36,143 nt of DNA, from contig JALHPN010000077.1 of NCBI GenBank assembly GCA_022842465.1, positions 1 to 36,143 on the forward strand, in the 5' to 3' direction. The stretch comes from Polyangiaceae bacterium. GTDB taxonomy: Bacteria; Myxococcota_A; Polyangia; Polyangiales; Polyangiaceae. A model generated the notes under the pieces. That model saw nothing but the letters and a program-made list of their open reading frames with translations, searched no databases and was not told the DNA's origin. The position numbers and the translations under genes were made by a program. Of this stretch, positions 1-8,728 are shown one piece after another (position 1 is the stretch's first letter; the number at the start of each line of letters is the position of its first letter).

Positions 1-1099
1 GGACGGGGGCGAGGTGCCGCTCGTGCCGCGCGGGAGGCGGTGCGCTCGCTCGCGGCGCCACCTTTCGGGTGCCGGACTCCGCCTTCGCCGGCGCGCGGTG
101 GATCATGGCGGCCGGGCTCGGCCTCCGTGGTGCGCCCCCGCGTGCCGCGTCGCGCGCCACCCGACGACGTCCCGCCTCGGCGCTCGCACGGACCCCCTCG
201 AGCCGAGGCCCCCCGAGGTCGGCCGCGTACGGCGCGAGCAGCGTCGCGAGCTCCACCATCGACTGCGGGCGCGCGGCGGGATCCTTCGCGAGGCACCGCG
301 CGACGATCCTCGCGAGGTCGTAGGGCGCGTCCGTGAGCAAGGGAGCGGCGTCGTACGCGACGGCGACGAGGACCGCGGAGGCGCTCTCCCCGTCGAACGG
401 AGGCGCGCCGGAGACGAGCTCGTGCAGGAGCACGCCGACGGACCAGATGTCCGCGCGCGCGTCCACGGCCTCGGAGCGCGCCTGCTCCGGCGCGATGTAC
501 GACGGCGAGCCGAACCACGCCGAGGCGCTCGCCTCCCCGAGCGACGAGATCGCGCTCGCGACACCGAACCCGAGGACGGTCGCGTGGAGGGAGCCGTCGC
601 CCTGCGTCGTCAGGACGATCCTCCGCGGCTCGAGGTCCCCGTGCACGAGCCCGTGGGCGTGGGCTTCGGCCATGGCGGCCGAGACCTGCATCGCGAGGTC
701 GACGGCCTCGTCGATCACGAACCTCCCTCGCTCCCGTAGCTCCTCTTCGAGGGAGGGGCCGAGCGCGCGGCTGGTGACGACGTAGGGCATCCCGTCGGGC
801 GTCTTTCCGATGTCGAGGACGCGGGCGACGTTCGCGCCCTGGAGGTTCGCGGCGAGGCGAGCGCGTGCGATGCGCTCCTCGACGTTGGCGCGGTCGCTCT
901 CGGAGTACCCCACGAGAACCTCGATGACGACGGGCTCCCGCCCGTGGAGGCCGCGGCCGTAGAGGGTCACCACCGACGCCTCGCAGGCGACGAGGTCTTC
1001 CAGGCGGTAGCGTCCGGCGAGCACGTCGCCGAGCCGGAGAGAGAGCCCCGGGACGACGGAGGCGCGAGGGTCGACGGCGGGACGGAGGCGCGGGACCAT
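1..1099 (-). CDS. Ser/Thr kinase-like protein, probable pseudokinase (3' end outside window)
   Basis: About 366 codons are visible from an ATG at 1099; the frame stays open to the left edge, so the C-terminus is missing. The kinase fold is recognisable from the C-lobe: an activation-segment end reading GSPSYIAPEQ, the helix-F motif DIWSVGVLLHE, and the late CLAKDPAARP motif. The catalytic positions are changed. The glycine loop has no GxGxxG (it reads ACEASV), the VAIK lysine is glutamate (VVIEV), HRDLKPxN reads HGDLEPRR (the loop Asp is kept, but Lys and Asn are lost), and DFG reads GFG. I read each of these codons on the reverse complement. By family knowledge such a domain should not transfer phosphate, although it could still bind nucleotide or partners. 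After the domain (about residue 290) the protein becomes Ala/Pro/Arg-rich. It diverges from groES. I am confident of the kinase fold and fairly confident of catalytic loss. Confidence 0.85.
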   Translation of the reverse strand, partial: MVPRLRPAVDPRASVVPGLSLRLGDVLAGRYRLEDLVACEASVVTLYGRGLHGREPVVIEVLVGYSESDRANVEERIARARLAANLQGANVARVLDIGKTPDGMPYVVTSRALGPSLEEELRERGRFVIDEAVDLAMQVSAAMAEAHAHGLVHGDLEPRRIVLTTQGDGSLHATVLGFGVASAISSLGEASASAWFGSPSYIAPEQARSEAVDARADIWSVGVLLHELVSGAPPFDGESASAVLVAVAYDAAPLLTDAPYDLARIVARCLAKDPAARPQSMVELATLLAPYAADLGGPRLEGVRASAEAGRRRVARDAARGGAPRRPSPAAMIHRAPAKAESGTRKVAPRASAPPPARHERHLAPV

Positions 1100-1237
1100 G
1101 ATGCTTCGCAGCCGCTGCACCCCACGTGCCCCGGGCCGAGGTGAGACGCAGCGCGTCATCTCGCCGAGATCGGGCCGGTTTTCCCCGAGCTCGTCAAGGG
1201 CGATATGCCCCGGCGGGCTGACCCGCCCTGCTCTCCC

Positions 1238-1265
1238 TTGACGCCGCGGCGGGAAGGCCTAGGTT
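1238..1265 (+). promoter_or_regulatory. groESL promoter, sigma-70-like
   Basis: TTGACG at 1238-1243 and TAGGTT at 1260-1265 are separated by 16 bp. They lie directly before the CIRCE operator and about 75 bp before the groES start. A GGCGGG/CCCGCC hairpin (1212-1227) lies just upstream. The -35 is good and the -10 is weak, so the call rests largely on position. Predicted transcription would begin just before or at the operator, which suits repression by HrcA. Confidence 0.6.
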
Positions 1266-1276
1266 GCGCGCCGACT

Positions 1277-1303
1277 CTGGCACTCACCGACGGTGAGTGC
1301 TGA
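1277..1303 (+). promoter_or_regulatory. CIRCE operator (HrcA binding site)
   Basis: The arms CTGGCACTC (1277-1285) and GAGTGCTGA (1295-1303) are separated by exactly nine bases. They match the CIRCE consensus TTAGCACTC-N9-GAGTGCTAA at the core ACTC/GAGT positions and at most flanking ones. CIRCE is the operator of the heat-shock repressor HrcA and typically precedes groESL, as here. hrcA itself is not in the window. Confidence 0.93.
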
Positions 1304-1340
1304 CAGCCCCCGCCCCGGCGGGGCGAACGAGGAAAAACTC

Positions 1341-1631
1341 ATGAAGATCCGACCGCTCGCTGATCGACTCGTCGTCAAGCGCACCCAGGAAGAGGAGAAG
1401 ACCAAGGGGGGCATCATCATCCCCGACACCGCGAAGGAGAAGCCCCTCGAGGGTCTCGTGGTGGCCGTCGGCTCCGGGAAGATCCTGAAGAGCGGCAAGA
1501 CGGTGGCCCTCGAGGTGAAGGAGGGGGACAAGGTCCTCTTCGGCAAGTACTCGGGCACCGAGGTCAAGGTGGACGGCGAAGAGCTCGTCCTCCTCCGCGA
1601 GGAAGACATCCTCGCCGTGTTCACGAAGTGA
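1341..1631 (+). CDS. groES: Co-chaperonin GroES (Hsp10)
   Basis: This 96-residue protein is the normal length for GroES, the heptameric lid of the GroEL folding chamber in the cytoplasm. It begins MKIRPLADRLVVKR, the classical GroES N-terminus. The mobile loop that contacts GroEL is visible as GGIIIP (residues 23-28), and the protein ends in the family-typical EDILAV. The ATG at 1341 is chosen because a purine-rich ribosome site (GAGGAA) lies just upstream and the family start aligns there; the frame is open further 5' but that part overlaps the operator. groEL follows after 29 bp, so the two form an operon under the CIRCE site. Confidence 0.97.
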   Translation: MKIRPLADRLVVKRTQEEEKTKGGIIIPDTAKEKPLEGLVVAVGSGKILKSGKTVALEVKEGDKVLFGKYSGTEVKVDGEELVLLREEDILAVFTK

Positions 1632-1660
1632 GCTGAGAGAGAGAAGCAGGAGAAGACATC

Positions 1661-3340
<1,680 letters not shown>

Positions 3341-3380
3341 GCCTCCCGGCTCACGTCGGTCGTCCCTGACGAACGAACGA

Positions 3381-3410
3381 AGCCCCGGTGTCCGCGAGGA
3401 CGCCGGGGCT
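3381..3410. terminator. Hairpin terminator between groEL and the convergent membrane-protein gene
   Basis: A 13-bp stem (3381-3393 with 3398-3410; one G-U pair) encloses a four-base GCGA loop. It lies 40 bp after the groEL stop and 20 bp before the stop of the convergent gene. Pyrimidine-rich sequence follows on the plus strand, and a TTCGTTCGTTCG stretch follows on the minus strand. It could therefore stop transcription in both directions, although neither side has a pure T tract. Confidence 0.8.
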
Positions 3411-3430
3411 CTCGTCTTTCTGCGGTCTGC

Positions 3431-3970
3431 TCAAGTCGTGACGACGCGCACGTTCCCACGGCGCGCGCGCATCACCGTCGCGCGAGCGTCCTCGAACGTC
3501 CCGCGGATGAACTTCGCCTTCGGCACGACGATGCACCAGGGGCCACGGCCCCTGACGGCGATCACGTTCTCGTCGCCGCCCGGGCTCGGGGTGTCGATCT
3601 CCGCCGCGTCGGTCACCTCCGCCCAGGCGAGGCGCTCGCCGCCGCGCGTGACTCCCATGGCGTCGATCGTGACCCGCTCGACGCCCCCGCCGAGGTGACG
3701 GGTCCAGCGCTGGTGATCGCGGATCGCCGCGGCGCGCCGCGCGAGCCGGCACGCCATGCCCGCGACCACGACCGACACGAGCAGCTCGGTCGTCGCGTGC
3801 GGTCCGAACGCTCGCGCGGCGCCGAGGAGCGCGAGGAACGGGACCCAGTAGACGCTCATGCGGATCCACGTCGGCTGGAGGACCTCGTAGGGCCTCGGCG
3901 TCACCGCACGGGTCGACGTCTCGAGAACCACCGCCGGAGCCGTCACGTCCTTCGCTGCCGTCGCCGTCAT
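3431..3970 (-). CDS. Small membrane protein with YcxB-like C-terminal domain
   Basis: This protein of 179 residues from the ATG at 3970 has unknown function. Two hydrophobic segments lie at about residues 38-55 and 63-80, separated by a short charged turn, which suggests a two-helix membrane hairpin. The C-terminal 90 residues have the pattern of the YcxB/PH-like family: alternating beta strands, a conserved Trp (LAWAEVTD) and an IVVPKAKF motif near the end. The frame stays open upstream, but that part overlaps the thioredoxin gene in another frame and looks like random Arg/Gly-rich translation, so I reject the longer start. It lies 56 bp after the tlpA-like gene on the same strand and may be cotranscribed with it. 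Confidence 0.7.
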   Translation of the reverse strand: MTATAAKDVTAPAVVLETSTRAVTPRPYEVLQPTWIRMSVYWVPFLALLGAARAFGPHATTELLVSVVVAGMACRLARRAAAIRDHQRWTRHLGGGVERVTIDAMGVTRGGERLAWAEVTDAAEIDTPSPGGDENVIAVRGRGPWCIVVPKAKFIRGTFEDARATVMRARRGNVRVVTT

Positions 3971-4026
3971 CGTCCCGGTGACATACCCAGGCGACACGGC
4001 CGTGCCCAGAGGATCCTGCGCCTCAC

Positions 4027-4575
4027 TCAGAGAAGCTGCTTGATCTGCTTCTCGAGCGCCTGGATGTCGGCATCGCCCTCGAACTTCTCGTGCACGTGGC
4101 GGACGACGCCCTGCTTGTCGACGAGGAAGGCGGTCGGCATCACCTTCACGCCCCATCGCTTCGGCGCGGTCCGCGAGTCGTCCCACCCGACGGTGAACGT
4201 GGCCTCGCGACCGCGGCCCTTCAGCCAAGCCGGGATCGAAGCCTTCTCCTCCGGCTCGTCGGCCGAGACCGCGAGGATCTCGAGGCCGCTCGCCTTGTAC
4301 TTCACGTAGAGGTCCTGGTAGGCCGGGAAAGACTCCTTGCAGGGGCCGCACCACGTCGCCCAGAAGTCGACGAGGACCACCTTGCCCTTCGGGATCCTGA
4401 CGCGCCCCTTCGCGCCGATCCGCTCGGCGTCGAGCGCGGGCGCTGCGTCACCGACCTTCACGGGACCGGCCGCCGCCCCTGGCGTCGTCGGCGGAGGCGT
4501 CGCCCCGTCGTTGCACGCGGCCGAGAGCCCGAGGAGCGCGATGGCGAGGAAGGCCCGGCGCGAGGGAGTGCTCAT
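4027..4575 (-). CDS. TlpA-type thioredoxin-fold lipoprotein (copy 1)
   Basis: This protein of 182 residues has a lipoprotein signal peptide with lipobox LSAAC (Cys21). A short Pro/Thr/Ala linker is followed by an AhpC/TSA-Redoxin domain of the TlpA/ResA kind. The redox motif WCGPC lies at residues 75-79 (Cys76 and Cys79), and the cis-proline loop VMPTAF at about 145-150. Such lipid-anchored, membrane-facing thioredoxins reduce disulfides outside the cytoplasm, classically those of apocytochrome c CxxCH motifs. It diverges from the CxxCH-containing trio beginning at 4791. A paralogue lies at 7630-8217, and both share the segment LYVKYK-SGLEI. The substrate is unknown. Confidence 0.9.
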   Translation of the reverse strand: MSTPSRRAFLAIALLGLSAACNDGATPPPTTPGAAAGPVKVGDAAPALDAERIGAKGRVRIPKGKVVLVDFWATWCGPCKESFPAYQDLYVKYKASGLEILAVSADEPEEKASIPAWLKGRGREATFTVGWDDSRTAPKRWGVKVMPTAFLVDKQGVVRHVHEKFEGDADIQALEKQIKQLL

Positions 4576-4660
4576 CGGTCGATCCTACGTCGCCGCGGCC
4601 GCCCCGCTACCCCGTGTCCGGCGAATGCGCGACTCGCGCACGAGACCGCCATGTGGGTCT

Positions 4661-4676
4661 GTCCTCTCGAGAGGAC
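4661..4676. promoter_or_regulatory. 16-bp perfect palindrome in the divergent tlpA/trio promoter region
   Basis: GTCCTCTCGAGAGGAC is a gap-free palindrome lying about 86 bp before the minus-strand tlpA start and 115 bp before the plus-strand trio. Its position in the 215-bp divergent intergenic region suits an operator serving both sides. About one such palindrome is expected by chance in a window this size, so only the location makes it notable. I see no convincing -35/-10 pair nearby. Confidence 0.4.
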
Positions 4677-4790
4677 GCGCTGTCTCGTGACGAGGCCGGT
4701 CCGGCGTCTCGCCCGGGCTGCGTGCGCCGGATTTCCGCGCGATGGGGCGGCCCGCGGCTGGCGCGGCGGTTGCTCTTCGAGGTCTCCGTG

Positions 4791-5735
4791 ATGCCCAGGC
4801 AGACCTCGAAGCGGTTCGGCGTGCTCGGCCCTCTCGCCCTCGCCGTGGCGGCGCTGCTCGGCGCCTCCTACGAGCGCCCGGTCCTCGCGGAAGGGGAGGG
4901 CGACGCCGCCCGCCGGGAGCGGTGCGCGACCCGCCTCTCGATAGCCCTCGTCGGCCGGAGCGCGACGCCGGCGTCGATCGCGGAGGCGAACCCGCAGGAC
5001 GGGGTCGACGCGCTGATCGCCGACCCCGCGTTCGTCGATCGGTTCGCGCGCTACGCGAACCGCGAGCTGAACCCGGAGCCCGGACAGACCGCGGCCGAGG
5101 ACGCGACCTACACCCTCGCGAAGCACGTGCTCGAGCAGAAGAAGCCGTGGAAGGAGATGTTCGTCGGCGCCTACGAGGTGGCGGACACGGTGACCCCGCG
5201 CGCGGACGGGCTCGGTTACTTCCGGAGCGCCGCCTGGATGAAGCGCTACGCAGGCAACGAAGAGGACGGCTACCGCCTCGTCGCCGCCTACCGCATCCTC
5301 CAGAACACGACCGGCCTCCAGCTCTCCGCGACGACGAACGTGGCCGGCGCGGATCTGAGCGCGGCCGGCCGTCAGAGCGGAGCCTGCGCGGGCTGTCACT
5401 ACGGGAGCTGGTACGCGCTCGACAAGGTCGCCCGCGTCCTCAGCCGGCGCCAGGGGCTCGGGAGGAACATGACGTTCCTCCCGCCGACGGACGGTCCGCA
5501 GCAGATCCTCGGCGGCAAGACCATCGCCGACGACGCCGCGCTCGTGAACGCGCTCGTCGCGTCGCCGAGCTTCCAGGTGAACGCCTGCCGTCTCGCCTTC
5601 CGCTTCCTCTACGCGCGGAACGAGAGCGCGTGCGAGGCGGCCGTCTTCGACCGCTGCATGGACGCCTTCGCCGCCGAAGGGACGATGCAGTCCGCCGTGT
5701 CCGTCATCGCCAGAGACGCCTCGTTCTGCCAGTGA
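4791..5735 (+). CDS. Secreted CxxCH protein with DUF1585-like C-terminus
   Basis: This protein of 314 residues starts at the ATG at 4791, where a Sec-type signal peptide begins (positive MPRQTSKR, then a hydrophobic Ala/Leu core, likely cleaved near residue 33). The frame is open upstream, but that stretch has no signal peptide at its N-terminus. A single haem-binding-type motif CAGCH lies at residues 199-203. The final 90 residues (ALVASPSFQVNACRLAFRF, then a Cys-containing helix and SVIARDASFC) resemble the end of planctomycete/myxobacterial DUF1585-DUF1592 proteins. It is probably exported to the periplasm or cell surface; enzymatic role unknown. The next gene starts 5 bp after the stop, so this is the first gene of a tight operon. 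Confidence 0.7.
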   Translation: MPRQTSKRFGVLGPLALAVAALLGASYERPVLAEGEGDAARRERCATRLSIALVGRSATPASIAEANPQDGVDALIADPAFVDRFARYANRELNPEPGQTAAEDATYTLAKHVLEQKKPWKEMFVGAYEVADTVTPRADGLGYFRSAAWMKRYAGNEEDGYRLVAAYRILQNTTGLQLSATTNVAGADLSAAGRQSGACAGCHYGSWYALDKVARVLSRRQGLGRNMTFLPPTDGPQQILGGKTIADDAALVNALVASPSFQVNACRLAFRFLYARNESACEAAVFDRCMDAFAAEGTMQSAVSVIARDASFCQ

Positions 5736-5740
5736 GCCCC

Positions 5741-6388
5741 ATGAAGACCTCCCTCCACCTCCTCTCGGTCCTCCCCGCTTCCTTTCTCCTCTTCGCTTGC
5801 GGGGGGACGGACGACTCCTCCCTCCGCGCGTCGACGCCCGAGGTCCCCTCCGCGAGCGTCGACGCGTCCACCCCCGACCCCGCCGCCGTCGTGTGCACGG
5901 GAGGGAAGGACTACGCCGACTTCGACGGCGCGACGCTCCTCGGCCTAAGGACGCACGTCCCTGCCGGCACCGACCGGGCCCGGCTGAAGCCGTACGACGT
6001 TCTCGCTGCAGAGTACACGCGTGTCCTCGGCGCCGCCCCAGCGAGCCTCGCGGGCGCCGCGGACACGTTCGGGCGGACGGCCCCTCGCTGGTACGAGGAG
6101 CCGTCGATAGGAGGCGTCGGTCTCCAGACGGCCTACCGCGTCGCGTTCGACGGCTGCCTCGCCTTCGTCGCGAAGGGCGGCTTCCCCGACGCTCCCAACG
6201 CCGCGAACGCCGGCGAGCGGTGCGGGGCGATGACCCGCGCCTTCTGGAGCCGGACGGCGTCGCCGGACGAGATCGCCGCGTGCGTGGACGTCGCCGTGGT
6301 CGGCTCGGCGGGCGAGGCCGACATGTCGAAGCGCTGGGCCTACGCCTGCGCCGCCGTCCTCACGGCCTCGGGCTTCCTCACCTACTGA
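5741..6388 (+). CDS. Lipoprotein with DUF1592/DUF1595-like C-terminus
   Basis: This protein of 215 residues has a lipobox LLFAC (Cys20) after MKTSLHLLS. A Ser/Thr/Asp-rich linker covers about residues 21-50. The C-terminal part (CGAMTRAFWSRTASPDEIAACV, then AAVLTASGFLTY) resembles the DUF1595/DUF1592 pattern, in which an FRRPLT-type helix precedes an LxSPxFLY motif. Such domains usually occur in one long protein together with DUF1585. Here the two appear split over this gene and the previous one, which I infer to be partners. It starts 5 bp after the upstream stop and ends 19 bp before the DUF1501 gene. The function of the family is not established. Confidence 0.65.
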   Translation: MKTSLHLLSVLPASFLLFACGGTDDSSLRASTPEVPSASVDASTPDPAAVVCTGGKDYADFDGATLLGLRTHVPAGTDRARLKPYDVLAAEYTRVLGAAPASLAGAADTFGRTAPRWYEEPSIGGVGLQTAYRVAFDGCLAFVAKGGFPDAPNAANAGERCGAMTRAFWSRTASPDEIAACVDVAVVGSAGEADMSKRWAYACAAVLTASGFLTY

Positions 6389-6407
6389 CATCCAGGAGCT
6401 GTCGACC

Positions 6408-7595
6408 ATGGTTCGTTCCCGACTCTCGCGACGTGGATTCCTGAAGGCGCTCGGCGTCACCGCCGGAGCCGCGGCTGGCGCCCGCGTCTTCGGCCCGCTC
6501 TTGCCGGACGCACACGCCGCGGGCGAGCCTGCGTCGGTCGTGATCGTGCACCACATGGGTGGCTACAACGCGCTCTTCGCGAGCGCGGCCCCGCTCCAAG
6601 GGAAGTTCGGGGTGACCGCCTCGAACTTCACCGCGCTCGGCAACGGCGTCTCGATGGACAACACGCTCGCCGACGCGCTCTCGCCGTTCGCGAAGACGCA
6701 CGTCGCGACGATCGGCGTCGCGCACGGTCGAAGCGCCCACCCCGAAGCGCGCGCCGCGATCTGGTCGAACGCCGGCAAGTGCTTCGCGCACGAGCTCGCC
6801 GCGGCCATGGGAGGGACGGGCTCGAACAAGGCGCTCTTCGCCGGCCAGCAGGACATCGACGAGCGACCCCGCGCCGCCGTCTCCGGCGTCGCGTTCGAGA
6901 ACGTGACGGACATGCGGAGCTACCTCGACGCCATCGGCGCGAACGGGCCTGGGCCGCGAGATCCGGACCGCGCCCGAATGCTGGCGGCCCTCCGCGGCGC
7001 CGACGCGATGTCGAAGCACGCGCTCGACGCGAACCCGCGCTCGCTCATGGGCATGCGCCAGGGCTTCGCCTCCGCGGTCGAGACGCTCTCGCGGCCGCCG
7101 GCCTCCTTCGACCTCGCCGAGCTCCAGACGGCCTACGGCCTCGGCGCCGCCTCCCGGGTCGCGTCGTTCGCGTCGAAGATGGCCGCGGCGGAGCTCTTCG
7201 TGCGGACGGGCGCGAACGTCGTCACCCTCGTCGACGGCGGCTGGGACACGCACGGCGACATCAACGGCACGCGCGTGCGCAACCAGATGACGGAGAACGC
7301 GGCCGCCCTCCGCGCGTTCGTCGCGCGGATGATCACGGAGGCGAGCACGCGCAACGTCGTGCTCTGCCTCCTCGGCGACTTCGCGCGGAGCCTCCCCGGC
7401 TCCGATCACCAGCCGAACCTCTCGGCGACGGTCATCGGCAGGCGCGTCAAGCGAGGCACGACGGGCAACGTGAACGGAGACGTCGAGCTCGGCTCCGGAG
7501 CCGCCGGGACCAAGGAACTCTGGGCCTATCTCGCCTCGGCGGCGGGAGTGACGTCGACCCCCTTCGGCGCCGACCCCCACCGTCTCGTCGCCTGA
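6408..7595 (+). CDS. Tat-exported DUF1501 family protein
   Basis: This protein of 395 residues begins with a twin-arginine signal (SRRGFLKALG, residues 7-16) and an Ala-rich core ending at about residue 38 (DAHA-AG), so it should be exported folded. DUF1501 hallmarks are present: an early Gly-rich strand replacing the usual LRGGxDGL (here HHMGGYNALF), the motif GGWDTHGD at about 276, and LGDFARSL...GSDH near 325-340, matching the family's EFGRTP...GxDHG. DUF1501 belongs to the alkaline-phosphatase/sulfatase superfamily; its substrate is unknown. Related proteins commonly neighbour DUF1549/1592/1800 genes, as here. Third gene of the trio; its 3' end faces the second tlpA gene with a 34-bp gap. 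Confidence 0.85.
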   Translation: MVRSRLSRRGFLKALGVTAGAAAGARVFGPLLPDAHAAGEPASVVIVHHMGGYNALFASAAPLQGKFGVTASNFTALGNGVSMDNTLADALSPFAKTHVATIGVAHGRSAHPEARAAIWSNAGKCFAHELAAAMGGTGSNKALFAGQQDIDERPRAAVSGVAFENVTDMRSYLDAIGANGPGPRDPDRARMLAALRGADAMSKHALDANPRSLMGMRQGFASAVETLSRPPASFDLAELQTAYGLGAASRVASFASKMAAAELFVRTGANVVTLVDGGWDTHGDINGTRVRNQMTENAAALRAFVARMITEASTRNVVLCLLGDFARSLPGSDHQPNLSATVIGRRVKRGTTGNVNGDVELGSGAAGTKELWAYLASAAGVTSTPFGADPHRLVA

Positions 7596-7629
7596 TCGGC
7601 TCGTCGTCTGATCCGCGTCGCGCGCGAGC

Positions 7630-8217
7630 TCAGAAGAGCGCCTTGATCTCCTTCTCGATCTCGGCTTCTTCACCGTCGTGGTAGCCGCGGTGGATGTGGC
7701 GGACGATGCCGGTCTTGTCGACGATGTACGCCGACGGCATGTTCTCCACCTTCCACTGCTCGGCGACGGGCTTGCCGCCCCAGCCGACGGGGAACTTCAC
7801 CGCGCCGTGGTTCTTCGCGAAGCCGGGGATCTCCTTCTTCGCGTCCTCCTCGTCGACCGACACCGCGGCGATCTCGAGGCCCGAGACCTTGTACTTGACG
7901 TAGAGGTCCTGGTACTTCGGGAACGATTTCTTGCAGGGCTCGCACCACGTCGCCCAGAAGTCGACGAGCGTGACCTTGCCGGGCGTGATGGCGACCTTGC
8001 CCGCGCCGTTGAGCGAGTCGAGCGAGAGGTTGGGGGCCTTGTCGCCGACCTTCACGCCGGCGCCGCCGCCGCCGCCGCTCGAGCTCTTCGTCTCGGTCTT
8101 CGCATCGCCGCTCGAAGAGGACGAGCCGGGCGACTTCGCATCGGGCGTCTCGCCGCCGCACGCTGCGACGGAGAACATGCAAACGGCCACGAAGGCCATG
8201 GGAGTACGCATACGCAT
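7630..8217 (-). CDS. TlpA-type thioredoxin-fold lipoprotein (copy 2)
   Basis: This protein of 195 residues is a paralogue of the one at 4027-4575. Its lipobox is VAAC (Cys20), followed by a roughly 30-residue Ser/Gly/Lys linker and the TlpA-like domain. The redox motif is WCEPC (Cys92, Cys95), with Glu instead of Gly at the second position, and the cis-Pro loop reads NMPSAY. The two copies match closely from the catalytic strand (VDFWATWC) to the end but differ in linker and signal. The start is the ATG at 8217; a second ATG at 8211 is possible. The frame is open upstream but loses the signal peptide. It is convergent with the DUF1501 gene. Both TlpA copies flank the only CxxCH protein in the window. 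Confidence 0.9.
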   Translation of the reverse strand: MRMRTPMAFVAVCMFSVAACGGETPDAKSPGSSSSSGDAKTETKSSSGGGGGAGVKVGDKAPNLSLDSLNGAGKVAITPGKVTLVDFWATWCEPCKKSFPKYQDLYVKYKVSGLEIAAVSVDEEDAKKEIPGFAKNHGAVKFPVGWGGKPVAEQWKVENMPSAYIVDKTGIVRHIHRGYHDGEEAEIEKEIKALF

Positions 8218-8236
8218 AGGGACGATTCTACAGCAT

Positions 8237-8614
8237 TCACTCGGCTCGCGAAGAGGATCCTCCCACGGGATCGCGCCATCGCGCACGGCGGCGCTCGGCG
8301 AGCTTCGCGACGATCTCGGCGAGCCGCGCGTCCCCCTTTCGCTTGCTGTCGTGGCGGACCCCTTTCTGGTGGTTGCAGCGCGCACATGCGAGCGCGAGGT
8401 TCGTCAGCTCGTCCGTGCCGCCGTGGCTCGTCGGAAGGATGTGCTCGATCGTCGCTCGGCTGACGGGCTCGCCGTCGAGGGCGATGACGAGGTGGCCCCC
8501 GCAGTGGAGACACTTGCCGATCCAGGCCTCGTTCGCCCCGTGGCGGCCGCGCACGAACGTCGCGTCCGTGGCGACGATCGCCAGCATCTTCCGTCGCTTC
8601 GCGGTGCCGGACAC
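8237..8614 (-). CDS. HNH endonuclease-domain protein
   Basis: This small protein of 125 residues uses a GTG start at 8614. A zinc-type HNH module is clear: CLHCGG (about residues 35-40), EHILPTSHGG (57-66, with the paired catalytic His region), NLALACARCNHQKG (72-85). The spacing CxxC...H...H...CxxC fits McrA-like HNH nucleases. The C-terminus is Arg-rich and basic. It sits alone, without methylase, integrase or phage genes, so it is not obviously part of a restriction system or homing element. Its stop lies 19 bp before the start of the tlpA copy on the same strand, so cotranscription is possible. The biological role cannot be read from context. Confidence 0.85.
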   Translation of the reverse strand: MSGTAKRRKMLAIVATDATFVRGRHGANEAWIGKCLHCGGHLVIALDGEPVSRATIEHILPTSHGGTDELTNLALACARCNHQKGVRHDSKRKGDARLAEIVAKLAERRRARWRDPVGGSSSRAE

Positions 8615-8658
8615 CCGCCGAGGATAGATCCTCGCCGAGCGCGAGCGGATGCTGGTTT

Positions 8659-8688
8659 TTGACTCGACCGAAACGCGAAGGGTAAGCT
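8659..8688 (+). promoter_or_regulatory. Candidate promoter for the metallo-hydrolase gene
   Basis: TTGACT (8659-8664) and TAAGCT (8683-8688) are 18 bp apart in the divergent gap between the HNH gene and the metallo-hydrolase gene. A GAGGAG ribosome site (8717-8722) and the GTG start (8729) follow at sensible distances. The -35 is close to consensus and the -10 weak. Confidence 0.45.
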
Positions 8689-8728
8689 CGGAGGGCCCGA
8701 TGCGTCCGCTCGTCGCGAGGAGAACCGT

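Noticed and set aside
8237..8614. HNH protein as part of a defence island or homing element
   Set aside because: No methylase, phage, intron or toxin-antitoxin gene lies nearby; the neighbours are ordinary.
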